The notes beneath the pieces were generated by a model that had not been told where the DNA came from, did not search any database, and was given only the letters and a program-made list of their open reading frames with translations. From assembly GCA_039180415.1 (NCBI GenBank), contig JBCDDH010000059.1, forward strand, positions 1 through 23,165: a stretch of DNA of 23,165 nt, in the 5' to 3' direction. Position numbers and translations under genes: made by a program. Position 1 is the first letter of the stretch, and each line of letters opens with the position of its first letter. Below, one piece after another: positions 6,926-13,807 of the stretch. The DNA comes from CAZIXN01 sp039180415. GTDB lineage: Bacteria > Planctomycetota > Phycisphaerae > Phycisphaerales > Phycisphaeraceae.

Positions 6926-8590
6926 TCACTCCGGCAAGCGGACCGCCGCGACCTTGCGGATGCCCCGCTTCCTTCGCAACTCGTCGAGCAGCGGTTCGGG
7001 CGCGTCGCCGTCGAGCTTGAGCAGCATCAACGCCGTGAACGCCGAGGCGTCGGCGGTCGGTCGGCGCGCGATGGTCATGTCGGCGATGTTCACCCCAGCA
7101 GCGCCGAAAGTCGTGCCCACCGTCCCGATGATGCCGGGCTCGTCGTCGTTGCGGATCACGACCATCGGCCCGGCGGGGACCATATCCATCGGGTAGCCGT
7201 TGATCTCCACGACGCGCGGTAGGCCGTCGTCGTATACCCGGCCGACGATGCGGCGGGTGCGGTCGGCGGCGGGGGTTTCGTCGTCGGTCGCGCCGGCGGG
7301 ACCGGTCACGGTGAGCGTGAGCTGACCCGCCGGCATCGTGGCGTCTTCGTCGTGGATCGTCGCTCCGATCTTGATCTTCCGTTGCTTGGCCACGTCGGCG
7401 ACGTTGATCACGTTTAGCGGGGTGTCGAAGTGCCGACGCAGCAAACCGATGAGCACGGTGCGTTCGATGGTCCCGGCGGCCGGCGCGAGGTCGGCCCCGC
7501 ACAGGTCGATGCTCACCTGCGCAATGCCACGGGTGATCATCGGCGCGAGCAGCGTGGCCATGCGCGACGCGAGTTCGACGTAGGCGTTCTGCTTGTCGGT
7601 GAGATCGACGCGGACGCCGCCGGCGTTGACCGCGCCGGTGATGCCCTCGCCGCGCAGGTACGCCAGGCAGGCCTTGCCCGCGTCGACCGACACCGCGGTC
7701 TGCGCTTCTTCGGTCGACGCCCCCAAATGCGGTACGGCGAGGATGCCCGGGTGCGTCCGCAGCGGCGAGTCCTCAGGGGGCGGCTCGCTGGTGTACACGT
7801 CGAGCGCGGCACCGGCACATCGGCCCGAGTCCAACGCCTCGAGCAGCGCGGCTTCGTCCACGATGCCCCCGCGGGCCGCGTTGACCACGAACACGCCATT
7901 GCGGCAACGGCCGAACGTCTCGGCGTTAAGCATGCCCGTCGTTTCGGTCGTCTTGGGCACGTGGAAACTTACCGCGTCGACGTGCGGGAGCATCTCGGCG
8001 AAGTCGCGGAAGGTCTTGACCGTGTGCCCGCCCAGTTCCAGGTCCGCGTTCACGAACGGGTCGTAACCCACGACGTTCATGCCGAAGGCGAGCGCGCGCT
8101 CGGCGAACGTCCGCCCGATGCGGCCGAGCCCGACGACACCGACGGTCATGCCGTGGAGCTGCCGGCCTTTGAACTTCGCGCGGTCCCAGCCGCCGCCGTA
8201 CACGGTGCGCGACGCGGGGCCGATCTTCCGCAGCAGCGCCATCAAAAGAGTGAACGCAAGTTCGGCGGTGGTGATGGTCGACGCCTCGGCGGTGTTGACG
8301 ACGAGGATGCCCTTGGCCGTCGCGGCGGGCAGATCGATGTTGCCCACGCCCACGCCGGCCCGAGCGATGACCTTGAGGTCGCCGGGGTTTTTGAGCATGG
8401 CGGGCGTGACCTTGATCCCCGAGCGGACGATCATCGCGTGCACGCCGCCGGCCGCGAGCAGGTCGGCGTATTCCGATTCGGACAGGCCGGGCTTATTCAG
8501 GACGGCCGCGTCGGGCTGGGCGTCGAGCCAGTCGAGGCCCTCCTGGGCGAGCTTGTCGGCGGCGAGAACGGTGAAGGTGGGAGCGGTCAT
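6926..8590 (-). CDS. serA: D-3-phosphoglycerate dehydrogenase, long form
   Basis: This 554-residue enzyme oxidises 3-phosphoglycerate to 3-phosphohydroxypyruvate with NAD, the first step of serine synthesis. The N-terminal substrate region has RAGVGVGNID (77-86). The Rossmann motif VGLGRIG is at 153-159. Catalytic Arg240 (NAARGGIVDE), Glu269 (SEPP) and His288 (PHLGAST) are present. An intervening allosteric substrate-binding domain is followed by a C-terminal ACT domain (VVIRNDDEPGIIGTVGTTFG onward), which normally mediates serine feedback. The length matches the three-domain form. The start at 8590 gives the expected N-terminus; the longer open frame covers hemL. It lies 47 bp downstream of hemL and seems to have its own -10 element. 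Confidence 0.95.
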   Translation of the reverse strand: MTAPTFTVLAADKLAQEGLDWLDAQPDAAVLNKPGLSESEYADLLAAGGVHAMIVRSGIKVTPAMLKNPGDLKVIARAGVGVGNIDLPAATAKGILVVNTAEASTITTAELAFTLLMALLRKIGPASRTVYGGGWDRAKFKGRQLHGMTVGVVGLGRIGRTFAERALAFGMNVVGYDPFVNADLELGGHTVKTFRDFAEMLPHVDAVSFHVPKTTETTGMLNAETFGRCRNGVFVVNAARGGIVDEAALLEALDSGRCAGAALDVYTSEPPPEDSPLRTHPGILAVPHLGASTEEAQTAVSVDAGKACLAYLRGEGITGAVNAGGVRVDLTDKQNAYVELASRMATLLAPMITRGIAQVSIDLCGADLAPAAGTIERTVLIGLLRRHFDTPLNVINVADVAKQRKIKIGATIHDEDATMPAGQLTLTVTGPAGATDDETPAADRTRRIVGRVYDDGLPRVVEINGYPMDMVPAGPMVVIRNDDEPGIIGTVGTTFGAAGVNIADMTIARRPTADASAFTALMLLKLDGDAPEPLLDELRRKRGIRKVAAVRLPE

Positions 8591-8597
8591 GGGGCGG

Positions 8598-8622
8598 ACA
8601 GTATTCCAGAAAAATCTGTCAA
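8598..8622 (-). promoter_or_regulatory. serA promoter candidate
   Basis: On the minus strand TACTGT ends 7 nt before the serA ATG. A perfect TTGACA lies upstream (8617-8622), but the spacer is only 13 nt, which is short. A leaderless or near-leaderless transcript is predicted, though read-through from hemL is also possible. Confidence 0.4.
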
Positions 8623-8637
8623 CCGCCGCCTCAATTT

Positions 8638-9978
8638 CTACACCGCGGCGGCCGCCCGAAAGCCGTGCCCCGCGGCGTCGAGCGTGTGCCGGATCGCATC
8701 GTCGTCGTGGGCCAGGCTCACGAACCACGCTTCGAACGCCGACGGGGCGAGCATCACGCCGCGGTCGAGCATCGCCCCGAAGAACGCCGTGAACCGGTCC
8801 GTGCGGCACGCCGTGGCTTGTTCGTAATTCGTCACGGGCCGGTCGAACGCGTCCGTGAAGAACAGCCCGAGCATCGAGCCGACGCGGGTCAGCGTCACGG
8901 GGCAGCCCGCCGTTTCGGCGTGTTGGCGCAGCCCCCCTTCGAGCGCCGCGCCGATGGTTTCGAGCTTGTTGTACGCCGCCCCGCCGCCCGCCGACAGCGC
9001 GTCCAGCTGCGCTCTGCCCGCCGCCATGGCCAACGGGTTGCCGCTCAGCGTGCCCGCCTGATACACGGGTCCATCCGGCGCGACTCGCCGCATCAGGTCT
9101 TCCCGCCCGCCGTAGGCCGCGCACGGCAAGCCCCCGCCCATCACCTTGCCCAGACACGTCAGATCGGGCGTGACCCCGAACCGGTTCTGCGCCCCGCCCC
9201 ACGCCACCCGAAATCCCGTCATCACCTCGTCGAACAGCAGCGGCACGTCGAACGCGTCGCAGAGATCTCGCAGGCCCGGCAGGTACCCGTCTGCGGGCGG
9301 AACGCACCCCATGTTCCCCGCCACGGGCTCCACGGCCATGCACGCCACGTCCCCCCGGAAGCGTTCCATCGCCTCACGGACGGCTTCCAGATCGTTGTAG
9401 GGCACCAACACCGTGTGCTCGATCACCGAGGCCGGCACGCCCGGTGAGCTCGGCACGCCCAGCGTCGTCGCGCCCGAGCCCGCGGCCACCAGCAGCGCGT
9501 CGGTGTGGCCGTGGTAACAGCCCGTGCACTTGATCACTTTGTTGCGGCCGGTCGCCGCACGGGCTAGCCGGATCGCCGACATCGCCGCCTCGGTGCCCGA
9601 GTTCACGAACCGCACCACGTCCACGCCCGGCAGCGCCCCCGCGATCGTCTCGGCCAGCTCGGTTTCGGCTTCGGTGGGCATGCCGAACGTCGCGCCGCGT
9701 TCCAGCGCCGACGCCACCGCCGCCGCGATGCGCCCGTCAGCGTGCCCGAGGATCGCCGGCCCGTAGCTGCCCACGAAGTCCACGTACCGGTTCCCGTCCA
9801 CGTCCGTCACCCACGCTCCCGATCCCGACACGACGGTGACCGGCTCGCGCTGTACCGCCCGGTACGCGCGGACCGGCGAGCTCACCCCGCCGGGCATCAC
9901 CGCCCGGGCCCGGGCGTGGGCCGTATGGGAGTTGGCGTAGCGATGGGTGGGGCCGGCTTCCGACGGGTTTGCGCTCAT
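8638..9978 (-). CDS. hemL: glutamate-1-semialdehyde 2,1-aminomutase
   Basis: This 446-residue PLP enzyme converts glutamate-1-semialdehyde to 5-aminolevulinate, the last step of the C5 route to tetrapyrroles. Diagnostic segments are PGGVSSPVRAY (29-39), FVNSGTEAAMSAIRLARA (124-141), CYHGHTDALL (154-163), LLFDEVMTGFRVA (247-259, with Asp250 for the PLP nitrogen) and LGKVMGGGLP with the Schiff-base Lys278. The length is normal and the sequence is intact from start to C-terminus. TAGGCT lies 6 nt before the ATG at 9978 and no ribosome binding site is seen. It precedes serA in the same direction, so the two may be partly cotranscribed although they serve different pathways. Confidence 0.96.
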   Translation of the reverse strand: MSANPSEAGPTHRYANSHTAHARARAVMPGGVSSPVRAYRAVQREPVTVVSGSGAWVTDVDGNRYVDFVGSYGPAILGHADGRIAAAVASALERGATFGMPTEAETELAETIAGALPGVDVVRFVNSGTEAAMSAIRLARAATGRNKVIKCTGCYHGHTDALLVAAGSGATTLGVPSSPGVPASVIEHTVLVPYNDLEAVREAMERFRGDVACMAVEPVAGNMGCVPPADGYLPGLRDLCDAFDVPLLFDEVMTGFRVAWGGAQNRFGVTPDLTCLGKVMGGGLPCAAYGGREDLMRRVAPDGPVYQAGTLSGNPLAMAAGRAQLDALSAGGGAAYNKLETIGAALEGGLRQHAETAGCPVTLTRVGSMLGLFFTDAFDRPVTNYEQATACRTDRFTAFFGAMLDRGVMLAPSAFEAWFVSLAHDDDAIRHTLDAAGHGFRAAAAV

Positions 9979-9984
9979 GCCCGG

Positions 9985-9990
9985 AGCCTA
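9985..9990 (-). promoter_or_regulatory. -10-like TAGGCT, leaderless position
   Basis: On the minus strand TAGGCT ends 6 nt before the hemL ATG at 9978. No clear -35 is seen. Confidence 0.4.
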
Positions 9991-10097
9991 GCGGCGACCC
10001 ACGACGCGTTGCGGCCGAAGCCCCCGCCCGGCCGATACGTAGAACACCGCGCGGCTCGGCTCGCCGCGGTCGCCGTCACCCGAATCCGAGAATCACG

Positions 10098-11207
10098 ATG
10101 TTCTGGCGATCCGCCATCTGTTTAGGGCTGCTGCTCACGATCCCGCCGCTGATCGGCTGCCGACAGTTCGGCCCCAACGCGCTGCGTGAAGGACGGACCA
10201 GCTACAACGAAGCCATCCGCCAGACCTCCGACCAAGAGCTGCTGCTCAACATCGTCCGGCTCCGCTACCACGAGACGCCTTCGATGCTTCAGGTCAACAA
10301 CATCGCGGTGCAACTGCTCCGCGAGACCGGCATCGACGGCCGGGTCAACTTCCTGCCTTCCACCGCGGACAGCTACAACGTCTTCACCGACTTCGAGTTC
10401 TCCGAGCGGCCCACGATCAGCTACCGCCCCGTCGTCGGGCAGGCCTTCGTCGAGCAGATGCTCCGGCCGGTGAACGAGGCCAACATCGTCCTGCTCTACA
10501 ACGCCGGCTGGCCCGTCGATACGCTTTTCGGCCTGACCGTCCAGTCCATCAACGGCGTCGACAACGCCCCGGGCGCTCCCAGCACCATGAACCCCGCGGT
10601 GGAACAGATCGACGGCCAGGACGCGCGCTTCTCCCAATTCCACCGGCTCATCCGCGACCTGCGGCTGCTTCAAAGCTCCGGCCGACTCTCGCTGGGCGCG
10701 AGCCGCGCCGGGGGGCTGACCCAGGCCCGTATCGACCAGGACGGCACCACCGGATCGGCCGCCCGCCGCGTCCTCCGAGCCCTCCGCCTCGAAGCCAAAT
10801 CTCCGCTCTTCGACATCGGCCAGGCGACCGATCCGGGGTCTGAAAATCGCACCAGCATCGCCGTGGTCACCCGCTCGTTGATGTCCACCATGTTCTTTCT
10901 CAGCCAGGGCGTCCACGTCCCCGACCGCGACCTGGAAGCCGGCCGCGTCGCCGTGACCCGAGACCCCGACGGCCACCCCATCCCCCAAGGCGCGGAGACC
11001 AAGGGCCTGTTCACCGTCCGCCACGCCAACCGCCCCCCCGCCGACGCGTACGCCGCGGTTCGGCACCGCGGCCGGTGGTTCTACATCGACGACACCGACC
11101 TGCAGACCAAGACCACCTTCGCCCTGCTCAGCCAGCTTTTCGCGATGCAGGCCGGTCAACTCAAAAACGCCGGCCCCCTGCTGACCCTGCCCGTCGGCGG
11201 CGGCTGA
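10098..11207 (+). CDS. lipoprotein of unknown function
   Basis: This 369-residue protein begins with a short signal ending in the lipobox LIGC (Cys21), so it should be lipid-anchored outside the cytoplasmic membrane. After it, SYNEAIRQTSDQELLLNIVRLRYHETPSMLQVNNIAVQ resembles a widespread but uncharacterised family of bacterial lipoproteins whose members share an LLLNIVRLRYxxTP-type core. The rest is mixed alpha/beta with no catalytic motif that I recognise. A C-terminal stretch (WFYIDDTDLQTKTTFALLSQLFAMQAG) looks structurally conserved. The ATG at 10098 was chosen because it opens the signal peptide; the upstream frame to 9969 overlaps hemL. The ribosome binding site is weak. It is divergent from hemL and separated by 119 bp. 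Confidence 0.8.
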   Translation: MFWRSAICLGLLLTIPPLIGCRQFGPNALREGRTSYNEAIRQTSDQELLLNIVRLRYHETPSMLQVNNIAVQLLRETGIDGRVNFLPSTADSYNVFTDFEFSERPTISYRPVVGQAFVEQMLRPVNEANIVLLYNAGWPVDTLFGLTVQSINGVDNAPGAPSTMNPAVEQIDGQDARFSQFHRLIRDLRLLQSSGRLSLGASRAGGLTQARIDQDGTTGSAARRVLRALRLEAKSPLFDIGQATDPGSENRTSIAVVTRSLMSTMFFLSQGVHVPDRDLEAGRVAVTRDPDGHPIPQGAETKGLFTVRHANRPPADAYAAVRHRGRWFYIDDTDLQTKTTFALLSQLFAMQAGQLKNAGPLLTLPVGGG

Positions 11208-11251
11208 CGCCCCGCTCACCGGATCTGGCCCCGCCCTCGGCCGATTTCCGC

Positions 11252-11279
11252 TTGGCGTTTCCCGATCCCGTCGTACACT
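11252..11279 (+). promoter_or_regulatory. sigma-70-like promoter of the DUF1593 gene
   Basis: TTGGCG (11252-11257), 16-bp spacer, TACACT (11274-11279). Transcription would start near 11286, before both candidate start codons of the next gene (GTG 11299, ATG 11338). Confidence 0.6.
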
Positions 11280-11337
11280 GAAAAAGCCGTGAAACAAGGT
11301 GTGCGCGGCCCCCGCCGACTCCGAATCGCCAACCCCC

Positions 11338-12939
11338 ATGCCCCTCAGCTTCCCCCGAATCGGCCGGCCGGTCGCCGCGATCGCCCTCGGGCTGGCCGTC
11401 TCCGCGACCGGACTGGTCCCCGACGCCTCCGCTCAGTTCGACCCCCGGCCCCGCCTGCTCGTAACCACCGATATCGGCGGCGACCCCGACGATCAGCAGT
11501 CCCTCATCCGCCTGCTCGCCCACGCCGACGCCTTCCGCATCGAAGGCCTCATCGCTTCGTCCCGCGGCACGCCCGGCGAAGAGGAAGGCCCGCAACCCCA
11601 GCCCAACCAGATCACGGACCGTATCAATGCCTACGGCCAACACCTCGACAACCTCCGCGTCCACAGCGCCGCCTTCCCCGATACGCAGGACCTGTTGAGC
11701 AAAGTCGAATCAGGCAACGCGCTGCGTGGCCTGTCGAACATCGGCGTCGGCGTCGCCAATGCGGGTGCCCGTGCGATCGAAGACGCCGTGGACGCCTCGA
11801 GCGAGCCTTTACATATCGCCATCTGGGGCGGCGCGACCGAACTCGCCCAGGCGATGGTCAACGTGCAAAACGAACGCAGCCCCGTCGAGGTCCAGGACTT
11901 CGTCGCCAAGCTCCGCGTCCACGCCATCAACGACCAGGACGGCTACGGCGACGCCAGCGAAGGCACCCTCGCGTGGATCAAGCAGGAATTCCCGACGATG
12001 CTCATCGTCGATCCCACCCCCGCCGGCGCCCCCAGCGACAACATCTTCCGTCGGTTCGATTCCACTTACCGAGGCATGTATCAGAACGACTCGGCCAACC
12101 GCGACTCCACGCCCATCCCTCTGGTCACCGACGAGGTCGCCGCTCTCACGACCCAGGCCTGGATCCAGGAAAACATCAACACCAACCACGGCGCCCTCGG
12201 CGAGCTCTACCCCGACGACGTGGTCCAGAACCCGCAGACCGACCGCAACACCGTCGGGTTCAAGGAAGGCGACACGCCCTCGTGGTTCTCGTTCTTCCCC
12301 AACGGCTTGGCCGACCCCGACGACCCCGCCCTGGGCAACTGGGGCGGCCGATACCAATCGGCCGGCGACGGCACCAACCACTTCGTCCCCGCCTTCGATA
12401 CGCTCCCGGACGAAACCATCACCGACGACGCCACCCGCGCCAAATGGACCGTCGCCCGCTTCCGCGAGGCTTACCAAAACGAATTCGCCAACCGCATGGA
12501 CTGGTTCGTCGCCGAAGACTTCGCCGACGCCAACCACCCGCCTACGTCCTTCTTCGGCGTCCCCTCGTTTCCCAAACGTTCCCAAGTTGCCACCGGCGGT
12601 AGCGCCTTCCTCATCTCCGACGGGTGGTTCGACCCCGACGGCGACACGCTCACCTATTCCTGGTGGCTCTACGAAGATGCCGGCGTCGGCGACGCGCCGC
12701 AAGTCCTGCTCGACACCCTCGCCGACGCCAACTCCGAGTTCCTCTTGCTCGATCTCGCCGGTGTCGAATCCGGCAGCGAACTGCACTTCATCCTTGAGAT
12801 CACCGACGCCGACAACCCCTTCCCGTTCACCCGCTACGAACGCTTCATCGTCAGCGTCGGCACCCGTGTCATCCCCGAACCCGCCGCCACGCTATTGGCC
12901 ATAATGGCCTTGCCGATAGCCCGCCGTCGCCACAAATAA
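11338..12939 (+). CDS. secreted DUF1593/nucleoside-hydrolase-like protein with PEP-CTERM tail
   Basis: This exported protein has 533 residues from the ATG at 11338. The signal peptide is about 1-33, ending ASAQ. RPRLLVTTDIGGDPDDQQSLIRLL (37-60) is the hallmark of the DUF1593 (Sde182) family. It carries the Asp cluster of the nucleoside-hydrolase fold and is often attached to carbohydrate-related modules. Further conserved blocks are HIAIWGGATELAQAM, HAINDQDGYG and NHGALGELY. The C-terminal part has an FDPDGDTLTYSWWLYEDAG beta-sandwich, then IPEP, a hydrophobic helix and ARRRHK: a PEP-CTERM signal for exosortase-type sorting. An in-frame GTG at 11299 is possible but adds residues before a good signal peptide. 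The substrate is unknown, probably a glycoside or nucleoside-like compound. Confidence 0.88.
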   Translation: MPLSFPRIGRPVAAIALGLAVSATGLVPDASAQFDPRPRLLVTTDIGGDPDDQQSLIRLLAHADAFRIEGLIASSRGTPGEEEGPQPQPNQITDRINAYGQHLDNLRVHSAAFPDTQDLLSKVESGNALRGLSNIGVGVANAGARAIEDAVDASSEPLHIAIWGGATELAQAMVNVQNERSPVEVQDFVAKLRVHAINDQDGYGDASEGTLAWIKQEFPTMLIVDPTPAGAPSDNIFRRFDSTYRGMYQNDSANRDSTPIPLVTDEVAALTTQAWIQENINTNHGALGELYPDDVVQNPQTDRNTVGFKEGDTPSWFSFFPNGLADPDDPALGNWGGRYQSAGDGTNHFVPAFDTLPDETITDDATRAKWTVARFREAYQNEFANRMDWFVAEDFADANHPPTSFFGVPSFPKRSQVATGGSAFLISDGWFDPDGDTLTYSWWLYEDAGVGDAPQVLLDTLADANSEFLLLDLAGVESGSELHFILEITDADNPFPFTRYERFIVSVGTRVIPEPAATLLAIMALPIARRRHK

Positions 12940-13021
12940 ATACCGGAAAAGCCCGCGGGCTCTCCATACGATTCAGCTCAAGCGCAACGCGTATTGGACA
13001 ACCGCCAATCTACGGCCTACA

Positions 13022-13049
13022 TTGCCGAAGGTCCGGGACAACGTATACA
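13022..13049 (+). promoter_or_regulatory. sigma-70-like promoter
   Basis: TTGCCG (13022-13027), 16-bp spacer, TATACA (13044-13049). The predicted start near 13056 gives a leader of about 120 nt for the gene at 13175. Confidence 0.5.
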
Positions 13050-13055
13050 TCGCCC

Positions 13056-13148
13056 CGGAAGCTTGAGCAGAAACCAAAATCGCATTTCGATTTGCCTCTA
13101 ACCCAGCCGCTGTACGCATCGCCGATGCGTGGCGGCCGACACTTTTTT
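13056..13148 (+). ncRNA. possible attenuator or small RNA upstream of the 13175 gene
   Basis: Downstream of the 13022-13049 promoter lie a hairpin AAATCG (13077-13082)/CGATTT (13088-13093), then a larger one. In the larger one GCCGC (13106-13110) pairs with GCGGC (13132-13136) and ACGCAT (13114-13119) with ATGCGT (13125-13130). Six Ts follow at 13143-13148. The T-run is 6 nt from the stem, which weakens the terminator reading. Confidence 0.3.
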
Positions 13149-13174
13149 CAACACTCACACCGCAGGAGCCCGCC

Positions 13175-13738
13175 GTGACCAAGGAACAACTTATCGACCA
13201 ATTCAGCAAATCGATCGGCCCGGTCGTCGAAAAATTCGCGGCTCAGCCGTCGCCCGCCGCGGCGGAACTGGGCGACCAACGCAAGAAACTCGAAAAGCAG
13301 AAAGCCGACGCCGGCAAAGTCTTCGACGAGGGCTCGCCCGCTTACAACGCCGCGGTCGCCGCGATCGAGGACGAGCTCAAGGGCTTGAAGATTGACGATC
13401 GCACCCAACGCAAACAAAACCTCCAACTCGCCGCCGAAGCCTTGGTGGTCGTTGCGAACACGCTCCGCGTACCCGTCAAGCTTAAGGACACCGGCCGGTC
13501 GTCCGCCGCCGCCGCGGGCTCGGGCAAGCGCGCCCGCAAGACCAACGCCCAGATGGAACAAGAGGCCACGGCCGTCCTCAAGGCCCTGCCCAGCAGCAAA
13601 AGGGACTTCGCCCCCAAGGCCAACATCACCGAGAAGGTCGGCTTCGACCCCCAGTCGGCGCTGCTCAAGCTCAAACGCGACGGCCTGGCCGAATCCAACG
13701 GCGTCCGCGGCGCCGGTGGCGGCTGGCGCAAAGCGTAA
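13175..13738 (+). CDS. small basic protein with winged-helix-like C-terminus
   Basis: This 187-residue protein is not assigned to a family. Residues 1-75 are helical and charged, with a likely coiled-coil around 30-70. Residues 80-105 form another helix/strand block. Residues 106-125 form an Ala/Ser/Lys/Arg linker (GSGKRARKTN). Residues 126-185 look like a winged helix: helix MEQEATAVLKALP, helix NITEKVGFDPQSALLKLKRDGL, then a glycine-rich wing GVRGAGGGWRK. This suggests a DNA-associated or regulatory role, by inference. The GTG start at 13175 is fixed by AGGAG at 13164-13168. A strong terminator follows, so it is monocistronic. Confidence 0.82.
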   Translation: MTKEQLIDQFSKSIGPVVEKFAAQPSPAAAELGDQRKKLEKQKADAGKVFDEGSPAYNAAVAAIEDELKGLKIDDRTQRKQNLQLAAEALVVVANTLRVPVKLKDTGRSSAAAAGSGKRARKTNAQMEQEATAVLKALPSSKRDFAPKANITEKVGFDPQSALLKLKRDGLAESNGVRGAGGGWRKA

Positions 13739-13763
13739 ATCACGATCCGATTTGCTCGCGAGT

Positions 13764-13798
13764 AAGCCGCGCGACGACCCCTCGTCGCGCGGCTTTTT
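13764..13798 (+). terminator. strong intrinsic terminator
   Basis: A 14-bp perfect stem, AAGCCGCGCGACGA (13764-13777) / TCGTCGCGCGGCTT (13782-13795), with loop CCCC, is followed by Ts to 13798. It lies between convergent genes and may also help end pheT transcripts, although the minus side has a poor T-run. Confidence 0.93.
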
Positions 13799-13807
13799 CG
13801 TGGCCGC

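Noticed and set aside
6926..9343. 805-codon extension of serA into hemL
   Set aside because: The extra 251 codons are a same-strand frame shadow of hemL; the normal SerA N-terminus begins at 8590.
12949..12961. AGCCCGCGGGCT palindrome after the DUF1593 gene as a terminator
   Set aside because: The stem is too short once a loop is allowed and there is no T-run.
12973..13209. 78-codon minus-strand ORF in the 12940-13174 spacer
   Set aside because: It overlaps the ribosome binding site and start of the 13175 gene, has no ribosome binding site of its own and no recognisable domain. The spacer is better explained by a promoter and leader.
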